DNA from: Comamonas thiooxydans
Lineage (GTDB): Bacteria; Pseudomonadota; Gammaproteobacteria; Burkholderiales; Burkholderiaceae_C
Direction: 5' to 3'
DNA: 64,000 nucleotides
Assembly: GCF_000964545.1 (NCBI RefSeq)
Contig: NZ_BBVD01000002.1
Location: 62,001 to 126,000, forward strand
Shown: positions 41,984 through 50,496 of the stretch, piece by piece
How positions within the stretch are numbered: position 1 is the stretch's first letter
How the letters are laid out: every line of letters starts with the position of its first letter
Position numbers and translations under genes: made by a program
The notes under the pieces: model-generated
The model's database searches: none
The model's input: only the letters and a program-made list of their open reading frames with translations
Told to the model about the DNA's origin: nothing

Positions 41984-42501
41984 AGCGCAGGCCGACTTTC
42001 TTGAAAATTCTTCCAGCCCTCGGGCTGGCCCTGGGAGCGGCCATGCTCGGCGGCTGCGCCCAACCGGCACGGCAGCTGCAGCTCGATGTAGCGGCCAGCC
42101 ACCACTGGTCCGGCCGCATGGCGCTACAGGTCCAGGATGCCCAGCAGCAATCCTTCAGCGCCGGTTTTGAGCTGCAGGGTCAGCCCGAGAGCGGCACCTT
42201 GCTGGTCTTCAACCCACTGGGATCCATCATGGCCCGCCTGCAATGGACGCGTGCCGGAGCCACCTTGCAGCAGGGCGATCAGATCACCCAGTCAGACTCC
42301 CTGCCTGAACTCATCACCCGCATGACCGGCAGCGAGATTCCCGTCGCCGCACTGTTCGACTGGCTGCAAGGCAAGAACACGGCTGTGACCGGCTGGCAGA
42401 CAGATCTTTCGCGCATCAGCGATGGCCGCCTGCGTGCCGACCGCATCAGCCCCCCACCCGAGGCTTCCTTGCGCATCGTTCTCGATCAGGACGCTCGCTG
42501 A
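41980..42501 (+). CDS. lolB: Outer membrane lipoprotein receptor LolB
   Basis: A 173-residue lipoprotein. The lipobox is L-G-G-C with acylated Cys26. The mature part has the LolB pattern (HWSGRMALQVQD, SFSAGFELQGQPESGTLLVFNPLGS, ARLQW). LolB accepts lipoproteins from LolA and inserts them in the outer membrane, completing the pathway whose inner-membrane part (LolCD) is encoded at 4718-6653. The start overlaps the TPR gene stop (ATGA). ispE follows 59 bases later. Confidence 0.93.
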   Translation: MKRRPTFLKILPALGLALGAAMLGGCAQPARQLQLDVAASHHWSGRMALQVQDAQQQSFSAGFELQGQPESGTLLVFNPLGSIMARLQWTRAGATLQQGDQITQSDSLPELITRMTGSEIPVAALFDWLQGKNTAVTGWQTDLSRISDGRLRADRISPPPEASLRIVLDQDAR

Positions 42502-42560
42502 CTGGCCGGCAACCCGGTGCTATCGTTGCACCGTTTTTCTCTTACTGACACATACACGCC

Positions 42561-43424
42561 ATGCACTCGCTTTATGACGTGCCGGCCCCGGCCAAGCTCA
42601 ACCTTTTTTTGCACATTACCGGCCGCAGGCCTGACGGCTATCACCTGCTGGAATCCGTCTTCATGCTCATCGACTGGCATGATGTGCTGCATCTCGAGCG
42701 CACGGTCAGCAGCCAGATCAGCCGTGAAGACCTCAATGGCGTTGACCTGCCTGCCGATGATCTGATCACACGCGCGGCCCGCGCCCTGCAGCAAGCCACA
42801 GGCTGCACGCAAGGCGTGCGCATAGGGCTTGAAAAGCACCTGCCCGCCCAGGCCGGCATGGGGGGCGGCTCATCCGATGCGGCCAGCACGCTGATGGCGC
42901 TGAACCGCCTCTGGAATCTGAAGCTCTCGCGCCAGGAACTGCAAAGCATAGGCTTGAAGCTCGGCGCCGATGTTCCCTTTTTCCTCTGCGGTCACTCGGC
43001 CTGGGTCAGCGGCATCGGCGAAATCATCACCCCGCTGACAGGCCGCAATGCCTTGCCGGAGCAGCAGTTCCTGGTGGTCAAACCCGAACAGGGCCTGGAA
43101 ACTGGCAAGATTTTTTCCAGTGATCTCCTGAAACGCGACACAAAGCCTGCTATAGTTGCGGACTTCGCTGCAAATCACTTCGGCTTTGGCCGAAACGACC
43201 TGCAGCCGGTCGCTGAAGGCTTGCAGCCCGAGGTGATGAAAGTCAGAAGCTGGCTCGAATCACTCAAATTGCATGCTAGAATGACGGGCTCTGGAAGTGC
43301 GGTATTTGCACCGATAACGCAAAGCATTGATCTGAGCTGTGCTCCTGGCACATGGCAGATCAAGGTTTGCAGAAATCTGGAAAAACACCCACTTAATAGC
43401 TGGATTCCAGAGAACAAGTTATAA
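42561..43424 (+). CDS. ispE: 4-diphosphocytidyl-2-C-methyl-D-erythritol kinase
   Basis: A 287-residue GHMP kinase. The N-terminal PAPAKLNLFLHITGRRPDGYH and the glycine loop PAQAGMGGGSSDAAS are IspE motifs; the third motif MTGSGSAVFAPI is present. It phosphorylates CDP-methylerythritol in the MEP isoprenoid pathway. The order lolB-ispE-tRNA-Gln-prs is conserved in betaproteobacteria. The C-terminal 12 residues lie close to the tRNA gene, which starts 30 bases downstream. Confidence 0.96.
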   Translation: MHSLYDVPAPAKLNLFLHITGRRPDGYHLLESVFMLIDWHDVLHLERTVSSQISREDLNGVDLPADDLITRAARALQQATGCTQGVRIGLEKHLPAQAGMGGGSSDAASTLMALNRLWNLKLSRQELQSIGLKLGADVPFFLCGHSAWVSGIGEIITPLTGRNALPEQQFLVVKPEQGLETGKIFSSDLLKRDTKPAIVADFAANHFGFGRNDLQPVAEGLQPEVMKVRSWLESLKLHARMTGSGSAVFAPITQSIDLSCAPGTWQIKVCRNLEKHPLNSWIPENKL

Positions 43425-43454
43425 GGCTGTTTGTCTTCGACAAAAGGCCTGTGT

Positions 43455-43531
43455 AGGGGAGTCGCCAAGTTGGTTAAGGCACCGGATTTTGATTCCGGCA
43501 TGCGAAGGTTCGAATCCTTCTTCCCCTGCCA
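43455..43531 (+). tRNA. tRNA-Gln (anticodon TTG)
   Basis: A 77-base tRNA with encoded CCA. The acceptor stem is AGGGGAG/TTCCCCT, the anticodon stem CCGGA/TCCGG encloses TTTTGAT (anticodon TTG, codons CAA/CAG), and the T arm AAGG-TTCGAAT-CCTT is normal. It lies between ispE and prs, the usual site in this group. Confidence 0.97.
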
Positions 43532-43575
43532 AACATCTTCTTGCGTCATAGCAACCCACAGCACTGGGACGCACA

Positions 43576-44535
43576 ATGCATTCACATCACTCTGATTTCA
43601 TGGTCTTCACAGGCAATGCCAATGCTGGCATGGCCGAAGAGATTGTTAAGCACCTCGGCACCTCTCTTGGTGCTGCTGACGTTGGCCGTTTCTCAGATGG
43701 AGAAGTCGCGGTCGAGATCAAGCAGAACGTTCGCGCCCGCGACGTTTTCGTGGTTCAGTCCACCTGCGCTCCGACCAACGACAACCTGATGGAGTTGCTG
43801 GTCATGGTCGATGCCCTCAAGCGCGCATCGGCCGAGCGCATCTGCGCCGTGATCCCCTACTTCGGCTATGCCCGCCAGGATCGCCGCCCCCGCTCCAGCC
43901 GCGTGCCCATCACCGCCAAGGTGGTGGCCAACATGCTGCAGGCAGTTGGCGTCGAGCGCGTCCTGACCATGGATCTGCACGCCGACCAGATCCAGGGCTT
44001 CTTCGACATTCCCGTGGACAACATCTACGCCACCCCTGTGCTGCTGGGTGACCTGCGTCAGAAGAACTACGAAGACCTGATCGTGGTCTCCCCCGACGTT
44101 GGCGGTGTGGTGCGTGCTCGCGCCCTGGCCAAGGAACTGGGTTGCGATCTGGCCATCATCGACAAGCGTCGCCCCAAAGCGAACGTGTCCGAAGTCATGC
44201 ACGTGATCGGCGATATCGACGGCCGCAACTGCGTGATCATGGACGACATGATCGACACCGCCGGAACGCTGGTGAAGGCTGCCGAAGTGCTCAAGCAGCG
44301 CGGCGCCAAGAACGTGTATGCCTACTGCTCGCACCCCATCTTCTCGGGCCCGGCCCTGGAACGCATCGGCAACGGCAGCGCTCTGGACGAAGTGGTTGTG
44401 ACCAATACCATTCCTCTGAGCCCCGCAGCCCAGCAGTGCGGCAAGATTCGCCAGCTGTCCGTGGCCGGCCTGTTTGCCGAGACAATTCACCGCATTTCCA
44501 CAGGTGATTCGGTGAGCAGTCTGTTTACCGCTTAA
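43576..44535 (+). CDS. prs: Ribose-phosphate pyrophosphokinase
   Basis: A 319-residue PRPP synthetase. It has SDGEVAVEI and VFVVQSTCAPTNDNLMELL near the N-terminus, RQDRRPRSSRVPITAK, the catalytic VLTMDLHADQIQGFFDIPVDN, and the PRPP loop CVIMDDMIDTAGTLVKAAE. It makes PRPP from ribose-5-phosphate and ATP for nucleotide, His and Trp synthesis. It follows tRNA-Gln and precedes rplY. Confidence 0.97.
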   Translation: MHSHHSDFMVFTGNANAGMAEEIVKHLGTSLGAADVGRFSDGEVAVEIKQNVRARDVFVVQSTCAPTNDNLMELLVMVDALKRASAERICAVIPYFGYARQDRRPRSSRVPITAKVVANMLQAVGVERVLTMDLHADQIQGFFDIPVDNIYATPVLLGDLRQKNYEDLIVVSPDVGGVVRARALAKELGCDLAIIDKRRPKANVSEVMHVIGDIDGRNCVIMDDMIDTAGTLVKAAEVLKQRGAKNVYAYCSHPIFSGPALERIGNGSALDEVVVTNTIPLSPAAQQCGKIRQLSVAGLFAETIHRISTGDSVSSLFTA

Positions 44536-44550
44536 AATATCTGGTTTTTC

Positions 44551-44642
44551 GGCTTCGAGCCCAAGCAAACCTCCTTCGGGAGGTTTGACCGTTTCGAGGC
44601 CACCGCAAGAATCCACGGCCTTGCTGCAAGGTGCAGATTCTT
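44551..44642 (+). other. Structured leader between prs and rplY
   Basis: Three stem-loops follow one another: GGCTTCGAGCC (44551-44561); AAACCTCC-TTCG-GGAGGTTT (44567-44586), a perfect 8-bp stem with a UUCG tetraloop; and AAGAATC...GATTCTT (44607-44642) enclosing CCTTG-CTG-CAAGG. The last ends with TTTAT. Such structure may terminate prs transcripts or control rplY; no known leader family is recognised. Confidence 0.55.
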
Positions 44643-44691
44643 TTATCAATCGGGCGAGACTGGTCGCGGTCCGTCCATCTAGGAGTTAGTT

Positions 44692-45315
44692 ATGCAATTC
44701 GTCGCTACTGAGCGCGCCAAGCAAGGTACGGGTGCGAGCCGCCGTCTGCGTCTGTCGGGCAAGACCCCCGGTATCGTCTACGGTGCTGGTGAAGCCCAAC
44801 TGATCGAAATCGATCACAACGCCCTGTGGCACGCTGTGCACAAGGAAGCTTTCCACTCCAGCATCCTGGACATGGAAATCAACGGTCAAGTGACCAAGGT
44901 CGTGCTGCGCGACGTGCAGTTCCACCCCTACAAGAAGCTGGTGCAACACATCGACTTCCAGCGCGTGGACGGCAACACCAAGCTGCACATGAACGTGCCC
45001 CTGCACTTCGAAGGCGCTGCTGAATCCCCCGCCGTGAAGGTCGAGAACTGCACCGTGACTCCTCTGATGCACGAACTGCAAGTGATCTGCGAACCCGCAA
45101 ACCTGCCCGAGTTCATCAAGGTGGACCTGAGCGCCCTGACTTCCAAGTCCGTACTGGGCCTGCAAGCTCTGAAGCTGCCCAACGGCGTGAAGGCTGTGGT
45201 GCGTGGCGCCAACAAGAACCCTTCGCTGATCTCCATCAAGCTGCCCGAAGTGGCTCCTGCCGAAGGCGCCGCACCTGCTCCCGCAGCTGCTCCCGCCAAG
45301 AAGGGCAAGAAGTAA
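44692..45315 (+). CDS. rplY: 50S ribosomal protein L25/general stress protein Ctc
   Basis: A 207-residue protein of the long (Ctc) L25 type. The N-terminal domain (FVATERAKQGTGASRRLRLSGKTPGIVYG) binds 5S rRNA and the C-terminal TL5 domain spans about 95-185 (VPLHFEGAAESPAVK, LMHELQVICEPANLPEFIKVDLS). An Ala/Pro/Lys tail ends the protein. The ribosome site TAGGAG precedes the ATG. pth follows after the terminator region, as in other betaproteobacteria. Confidence 0.96.
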   Translation: MQFVATERAKQGTGASRRLRLSGKTPGIVYGAGEAQLIEIDHNALWHAVHKEAFHSSILDMEINGQVTKVVLRDVQFHPYKKLVQHIDFQRVDGNTKLHMNVPLHFEGAAESPAVKVENCTVTPLMHELQVICEPANLPEFIKVDLSALTSKSVLGLQALKLPNGVKAVVRGANKNPSLISIKLPEVAPAEGAAPAPAAAPAKKGKK

Positions 45316-45329
45316 TTCTTGTTTCTTCG

Positions 45330-45350
45330 GTACAGCGCCTGCCGCTGTAC
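45330..45350 (+). terminator. Hairpin after rplY
   Basis: GTACAGCG-N5-CGCTGTAC forms a perfect 8-bp stem, 14 bases after the rplY stop. It lacks a T run and may protect the rplY 3' end or support the second hairpin downstream. Confidence 0.5.
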
Positions 45351-45361
45351 TCCAAGAAAAG

Positions 45362-45382
45362 GCCCACCTCGGTGGGCTTTTT
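45362..45382 (+). terminator. Rho-independent terminator after rplY
   Basis: GCCCACC-TC-GGTGGGC (stem 45363-45377) is followed by TTTTT. It separates rplY from pth and is a strong intrinsic terminator. Confidence 0.87.
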
Positions 45383-45443
45383 CTTTGGGCCACGCAGAAC
45401 CAGCGTGCCAGCCCAGCTTTGCTAGCAAGAAGATAATCCAGCA

Positions 45444-46082
45444 ATGATCAAACTGTTTGTCGGCCTCGGCAATCCCGGCCCTGAATATGAAGACACCCGG
45501 CACAATGCCGGCTTCTGGTGGATTGATGCGCTGGCGCGCGAACTCAAGGTCAGTCTGGTTCCAGAACGCAGCTACTGGGGACTGATGGCCCGCACCAGCA
45601 TCCACGGCCAGACCGTCTGGCTGCTGGAGCCGCAGACCTTCATGAATCTTTCGGGCAAGTCGGTAGGCACGCTGGCGCGCTTCTTCAAGATCCAGCCCGA
45701 GGAAGTCCTGGTCGTGCATGACGAGCTGGACTTCGAACCCGGCGTGGTCAAGCTCAAGCTCGGCGGCAGCCATGGCGGCCACAACGGCTTGCGCGATATC
45801 CATGCCCAGCTGGGCTCGCCCAATTACTGGCGTCTGCGCGTGGGCATAGGCCACCCCGGCCACAAGGGCGAGGTCGCCAGCTGGGTGCTCAAAAAACCGG
45901 CCCCCGACCAGCTCAAGCTGATCGAAGACGCCATCGCGCATTCGCTCAAGGCCTGGCCCGAGATGGTGGCAGGCCAGATGGACAAGGCCACTCTCGCCAT
46001 CCACACCACCAAGGCACCCCGCCCCAAGCCTGCCCGCAAGCCGGCGCCCGATGCCGCCCAGCCTGCAGGTGGCGAAGCCTGA
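45444..46082 (+). CDS. pth: Peptidyl-tRNA hydrolase
   Basis: A 212-residue enzyme. The N-terminus KLFVGLGNPGPEYEDTRHNAGF holds the catalytic His, PQTFMNLSGKSVG holds the substrate Asn, and VVHDELDFEPG plus GGSHGGHNGLRDI complete the active site. It releases peptides from stalled peptidyl-tRNA. The C-terminal 20 residues are Lys/Pro/Ala-rich. Confidence 0.96.
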   Translation: MIKLFVGLGNPGPEYEDTRHNAGFWWIDALARELKVSLVPERSYWGLMARTSIHGQTVWLLEPQTFMNLSGKSVGTLARFFKIQPEEVLVVHDELDFEPGVVKLKLGGSHGGHNGLRDIHAQLGSPNYWRLRVGIGHPGHKGEVASWVLKKPAPDQLKLIEDAIAHSLKAWPEMVAGQMDKATLAIHTTKAPRPKPARKPAPDAAQPAGGEA

Positions 46083-46099
46083 ACCTGGGGCAGAATGAG

Positions 46100-46126
46100 A
46101 AATAGCTCCTGAATCAGGAGCTATTT
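46100..46126. terminator. Bidirectional terminator / palindromic repeat
   Basis: AAATAGCTCCTGA and TCAGGAGCTATTT form a perfect 13-bp palindrome around a single A, between convergent pth and the ferredoxin gene. Its AATAGCT ends resemble those of the repeat at 24466-24545, so it may be a short member of the same comamonad repeat group used as a terminator. Confidence 0.75.
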
Positions 46127-46162
46127 GTGCTTGATATACAAAGAATTCAGACCCTAAAAGCC

Positions 46163-46423
46163 TTAACTTTCTTTCTTAGCTTGCGTAAGCTGCTCATATT
46201 TTTTGAACAGCACTTCATGGCTTTCGATGTATTCGGGGTTCACCGGTATGCAGGCCACAGGACAGATCTGCACGCACTGGGGCTCGTCAAAGTGGCCCAC
46301 GCACTCGGTGCACTTGTGCGGATCGATTTCGTAGAACTCCTCACCCATATAGATGGCATCGTTGGGGCACTCGGGCTCGCACACATCGCAGTTGATGCAT
46401 TCATCGGTAATCATCAATGCCAT
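46163..46423 (-). CDS. 2[4Fe-4S] ferredoxin (YfhL / Allochromatium type)
   Basis: An 86-residue ferredoxin. The first cluster uses C9-x2-C12-x2-C15 with C19, and the second uses C-x2-C-x8-C-x3-C with the insertion typical of the Allochromatium vinosum type (CTECVGHFDEPQCVQIC), followed by PVACIPVNPEY. The C-terminus is a charged helix. It transfers electrons at low potential; the partner is unknown. The ATG at 46423 starts at ALMITDECINC; an ATG in the same frame farther upstream (46549) is not credible. Divergent from the ABC transporter. Confidence 0.94.
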   Translation of the reverse strand: MALMITDECINCDVCEPECPNDAIYMGEEFYEIDPHKCTECVGHFDEPQCVQICPVACIPVNPEYIESHEVLFKKYEQLTQAKKES

Positions 46424-46598
46424 GTGCCAGCTCCTGTGCAGTTCTCGGTATCGGCCCACATTATCCCAAGCTCCCCAAGACATGGCAGCGCCCGGGACAA
46501 AGCCGCCCCCTCTCGGACACGGCACAATTGCCGCTATGCTGCGCAGCACGCAAACACCGCGTCTGAGCCCACTTCACGATGAAACAACGCCCCACGCC

Positions 46599-47561
46599 AT
46601 GAGCATCTTCTTGCTCAAACGCCTGCTTACGCTGGTCGCCACATTGATCGGTGCCTCCATCGTGGTTTTTGCCGTGCTGGAAGTCCTGCCCGGCGATGCA
46701 GCCCAGATGCTCATGGGCCCCGATGCCGAGCCCGAGGCCGTGGCAGCCATGGTTCAGCAGCTGGGCCTGGACCAGCCCGCGCTGACACGCTACTGGCAGT
46801 GGATGGCCGGCTTGCTGCACGGCGACATGGGCGAGAGCTATGTCTATGGCTCGCCCGTGACCGAGCTGGTCTGGGAACGCCTTGCGGTCACCGTGCCGCT
46901 GGCCATCATGGCCATGTGCATCACCGCCGTGCTGGCCATTGCTGCGGGAGTGTTTGCGGCCGCCAACCACAAACGCTGGGGCGATGTGGGCCTCATGGGC
47001 CTGGCCCAGATCGGCATTGCCATCCCCAACTTCTGGTTTGCGATTCTTTTGATCCTGCTGTTCTCGGTGAAGCTGCAATGGTTCTCGGCCGGCGGCTTTC
47101 CGGGCTGGAGCGAGGAGGCCGGCGGCGGCTTCTGGCCCGCGCTGCAGGCACTACTGCTGCCGGCCATTGCGCTGGCCGTGGTGCAGGCAGCCATCCTGGC
47201 ACGCATCACCCGCTCTGCGGTGCTGGAGGTGCTGCGCGAGGACTTTGTGCGCACGGCCCGCGCCAAGGGGCTGTCACGCGGCGCGGCGCTCTGGCGTCAT
47301 GTGCTGCGCAACGCCATGATTCCCGTCGTCACCGTCATGGGCCTGCAGTTCGCCAATCTGCTGGCAGGCACCATCGTGGTGGAGAACGTGTTCTATCTGC
47401 CCGGTCTGGGCCGGCTGATCTTTCAATCCATTTCCAACCGCGATGTGATCGTGGTGCGCAACTGCGTGCTGCTGCTGGCCGCCATGGTGGTGGTGGTGAA
47501 TTTTGTCGTCGACGTGCTTTATGCCGCCATCGACCCCCGCATCAAGGCCGGCGATATATGA
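46599..47561 (+). CDS. Dipeptide/oligopeptide-type ABC transporter permease (DppB-like)
   Basis: A 320-residue permease with six expected membrane helices. The N-terminus (FLLKRLLTLVATLIGASIVVFAVLEVLPGD) is typical of DppB/OppB, and the cytoplasmic EAA loop is near VLREDFVRTARAKGLSRGAALWRHVLRNA. It forms the pore with the next protein. The ATG at 46599 is chosen because it starts the first helix. First gene of a five-gene unit whose substrate-binding protein is last. The true substrate may be peptides, glutathione or nickel and cannot be told from sequence. Confidence 0.93.
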   Translation: MSIFLLKRLLTLVATLIGASIVVFAVLEVLPGDAAQMLMGPDAEPEAVAAMVQQLGLDQPALTRYWQWMAGLLHGDMGESYVYGSPVTELVWERLAVTVPLAIMAMCITAVLAIAAGVFAAANHKRWGDVGLMGLAQIGIAIPNFWFAILLILLFSVKLQWFSAGGFPGWSEEAGGGFWPALQALLLPAIALAVVQAAILARITRSAVLEVLREDFVRTARAKGLSRGAALWRHVLRNAMIPVVTVMGLQFANLLAGTIVVENVFYLPGLGRLIFQSISNRDVIVVRNCVLLLAAMVVVVNFVVDVLYAAIDPRIKAGDI

Positions 47562-48463
47562 GCAGGCAGACCGATACCCGCGCCAGCGTGCCCAACTACC
47601 CGACACGCGCCTTCACGCGTGCACAGCCTCAAGGCTTTGGCCGACGCGCCCTGCAGCACCGCAGCTTTGTGCTCGGCGCGCTGCTCACAACCTTGCTGAT
47701 TGCCGCCGCGCTGCTGTCTTTTGCCTGGACCCCCGGCTCAGCCTATGAAGTGGATATGGACGCAGCCCTGCAGGCCAGCAGCAGCCGGCACTGGCTGGGC
47801 ACCGATGCCTTCGGGCGCGATATTGCCTCGCAGATTCTGGTCGGCGCACGTGCATCGATTGCCGTGGGCCTGATCGCCGTGGGCATAGGTCTGACGCTGG
47901 GCGTGGTGCTGGGCCTGGTCGCCGCTGCACGCCGTGGCTGGGTGGAGGAAATCATCATGCGGCTGGCGGACTTCACCTTTGCCTTTCCAGCCCTGCTCTC
48001 GGCCATCATGCTCACAGCCGTGTTTGGAGCCGGCATGGTCAATGCCATCATTGCCATCGGCATCTTCAACATCCCCACCTTTGCGCGTATCACCCGCGCA
48101 TCGGCCAATGCCGTCTGGTCGCGCGACTATGTGATGGCGGCACGCGCCTGCGGGCAAAGCCGCACGGCCATCACCTTGCGCCATGTGCTGCCCAATATTG
48201 CGGCCGTACTCGTCGTGCAGGCTACCATTCAGTTTGCACTGGCCATTCTGGCCGAGGCCGCCCTATCCTATCTGGGGCTGGGCACGCAGCCGCCCCAGCC
48301 ATCCTGGGGACGCATGCTCAGCGAAGCCCAGACCTTGATGTTCCAGGCGCCGCTGCTGGCCATCTGGCCCGGCCTGGCAATCGCCTTGTCGGTGCTGGGT
48401 CTGAACCTGCTGGGCGACGGTCTGCGCGACCTGCTGGACCCCCGACTGACACGCGAGCGTTGA
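47558..48463 (+). CDS. Dipeptide/oligopeptide-type ABC transporter permease (DppC-like)
   Basis: A 301-residue permease. A 40-residue cytoplasmic N-terminus leads to the first helix (FVLGALLTTLLIAAALLSF), then GTDAFGRDIASQILVGARASI (the DppC/OppC signature) and the EAA loop (VMAARACGQSRTAITLRHVLPNI). The ATG overlaps the stop of the DppB-like gene (ATGA), so both are translated together in equal amounts. Confidence 0.93.
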   Translation: MSRQTDTRASVPNYPTRAFTRAQPQGFGRRALQHRSFVLGALLTTLLIAAALLSFAWTPGSAYEVDMDAALQASSSRHWLGTDAFGRDIASQILVGARASIAVGLIAVGIGLTLGVVLGLVAAARRGWVEEIIMRLADFTFAFPALLSAIMLTAVFGAGMVNAIIAIGIFNIPTFARITRASANAVWSRDYVMAARACGQSRTAITLRHVLPNIAAVLVVQATIQFALAILAEAALSYLGLGTQPPQPSWGRMLSEAQTLMFQAPLLAIWPGLAIALSVLGLNLLGDGLRDLLDPRLTRER

Positions 48464-48469
48464 ATCACC

Positions 48470-49498
48470 ATGGCTTTGCTTGAAGTCTCCAACCTCACCA
48501 TCAATCTGCAGACCCATCGCGGCCGGGCCCAGGCCGTGCGCGATGTGAGCTTTACGCTGGAGCGCGGTGCCACGCTGGGCCTGATCGGCGAATCGGGCTG
48601 CGGCAAATCGCTGACGGCATTGGCGCTGATGGGCCTGCTACCCGAACACGCACAGGTGGACGGCAGCATCCAGTTGGACGGCCAGGAACTGCTGTGCCTG
48701 AGCGAGCGCCAGCTCTGCGCCCTGCGCGGCAACCGCATGGCCATGGTGTTTCAGGAACCCATGAGTGCCCTCAACCCCGTGCACAGCATCGGCCGCCAGG
48801 TGGCAGAACCCCTGCGGCTTCATCTGGGAATGAGCCGCGCCCAGGCCCGCGCCCGCGCCACCGAGCTGCTGGACAGGGTGGGCATTGCACAGGCTGCGCA
48901 GCGGCTCGATGAATATCCGCACCAGTTCTCCGGCGGCCAGCGCCAGCGCATCATGATTGCCATGGCTCTGGCCTGCGGTCCCGATCTGCTGGTGGCCGAC
49001 GAGCCCACCACAGCCCTGGATGTGACGGTTCAGCAGCGCATTCTGGATCTGCTGCAGGAGCTGGTGGCCGAGCATTCCATGGCGCTGGTACTCATCAGCC
49101 ATGACCTGGGCGTGATTGCCCAGAATGCGGAGCAGCTGCTGGTCATGTATGGCGGCACCGTGGTCGAATCCGGCATGACGGAAGCGGTGTTCGCCAGGCG
49201 CGCCCACCCCTATACGCGCGGCCTGTTTGCTGCACGCCCGCAACTCTACGCCGCAGAAGGTACAGTCCGTCTGCCCACCATTGCCGGAGCCGTGCCAGAG
49301 CTCGTGGACCTGCCCGCAGGCTGCCCGTTTGCGGGCCGCTGCGCCCATACTCAGGACGAGTGCTATGTGGAGCGCCCCCAGCCTCGCACGCTGCACCAGC
49401 CCAGCATGGCGGCACCGGCCTCTCTCGCTTCCTGGCGCCAGCCCCATGTGGCACGCTGCCTGTATGAACAGGTACTGACGGCAGGAGCAAGGACATGA
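48470..49498 (+). CDS. ABC transporter ATP-binding protein (DppD-like)
   Basis: A 342-residue ATPase. Walker A is GESGCGKSLTALAL, the signature is FSGGQRQRIMIAMAL, Walker B is LLVADEPTTALDVT, and the switch is LVLISHDLG. The C-terminal oligopeptide transporter domain contains CPFAGRCAHTQDEC, with Cys residues that in some relatives hold an iron-sulfur cluster. It overlaps the next gene by 4 bases. Confidence 0.94.
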   Translation: MALLEVSNLTINLQTHRGRAQAVRDVSFTLERGATLGLIGESGCGKSLTALALMGLLPEHAQVDGSIQLDGQELLCLSERQLCALRGNRMAMVFQEPMSALNPVHSIGRQVAEPLRLHLGMSRAQARARATELLDRVGIAQAAQRLDEYPHQFSGGQRQRIMIAMALACGPDLLVADEPTTALDVTVQQRILDLLQELVAEHSMALVLISHDLGVIAQNAEQLLVMYGGTVVESGMTEAVFARRAHPYTRGLFAARPQLYAAEGTVRLPTIAGAVPELVDLPAGCPFAGRCAHTQDECYVERPQPRTLHQPSMAAPASLASWRQPHVARCLYEQVLTAGART

Positions 49499-50325
49499 AC
49501 GAGCCAGCCAAAACCTCTGAAGCTGGAACCAGCAGCGCAATCTTGCTGAGGGTTAGCGGCCTGAAACGCGCATATTCGCGCCCCCGCACATCGCTGTGGC
49601 GCAAGCCCGAGCCGCTGCAGGCGCTGCGCGGCGTGAGCTTCGAGCTGCAGGGCGGACAAAGCCTGGGCGTGGTCGGCGAATCGGGCTCCGGCAAGTCCAC
49701 GCTGGCGCGTCTGGTCATGGCTCTGGACCGCCCCAGCGAAGGCAGGGTGGAACTGCTGGGCCGCAATCTGCACCTGCTGTCCGAACAGGAACTGCGCGCC
49801 GCGCGACGCGACTTCCAGATGGTGTTTCAGGACCCCTATGGGTCGCTGGACCCGCGCATGACAGTGGAAGCCATCGTCAGCGAGCCTTTGGGAACGACTC
49901 ATGAGAAGCTCAGTCGCCCTGCCAGGCGCCAGCAGGTGCTGAGCGTGCTCGACCAGGTCGGTCTGCGCGCGCAGGACGTCGACAAATATCCGCACGAGTT
50001 CTCCGGCGGCCAACGCCAGCGCATTGCCATTGCCCGCGCTCTGATAACCCGCCCCCGCCTGATCGTGGCCGACGAGCCGGTCAGTGCGCTCGATGTCTCG
50101 GTGCAGGCCCAGGTGCTCAATCTCATGCAGGACCTGCAGCGCGAGCTGGACCTGTCCTATCTGTTCATCAGCCATGACCTGGCCGTGGTCCAGCATGTCT
50201 GCGATCAGGTCATCGTGCTCCATCAGGGTGAAGTGGTGGAGCGCGGCACACCGCGCAAGCTGTTCTCCGCCCCCGAGCACCCCTATACCCAGGCCTTGGT
50301 CAAGGCCGCACCGCGAGTCATCTGA
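49495..50325 (+). CDS. ABC transporter ATP-binding protein (DppF-like)
   Basis: A 276-residue ATPase. Walker A is GESGSGKSTLARL, the signature is FSGGQRQRIAIARAL, Walker B is LIVADEPVSALDVS, and the switch is YLFISHDLAVV. Unlike the DppD-like protein it lacks the C-terminal Cys-rich extension. It pairs with that protein in the heterodimeric ATPase. The start overlaps the previous stop (ATGA). Confidence 0.94.
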   Translation: MNEPAKTSEAGTSSAILLRVSGLKRAYSRPRTSLWRKPEPLQALRGVSFELQGGQSLGVVGESGSGKSTLARLVMALDRPSEGRVELLGRNLHLLSEQELRAARRDFQMVFQDPYGSLDPRMTVEAIVSEPLGTTHEKLSRPARRQQVLSVLDQVGLRAQDVDKYPHEFSGGQRQRIAIARALITRPRLIVADEPVSALDVSVQAQVLNLMQDLQRELDLSYLFISHDLAVVQHVCDQVIVLHQGEVVERGTPRKLFSAPEHPYTQALVKAAPRVI

Positions 50326-50496
50326 ACCGGGCCGGCAAACAGTTGTTCACACTCGCAGCAGCGATATGCCTGCGACCACTGCAAAGACTGCTCCGACTGG
50401 TGTAAAAACGCATATGAAACAAGTCCGCTCCCCGCGATGACTTGCAGCGCTTTTGATGGCCCCATGCGGCCAGCCCCCCCATCGGAGACTTTGTTG

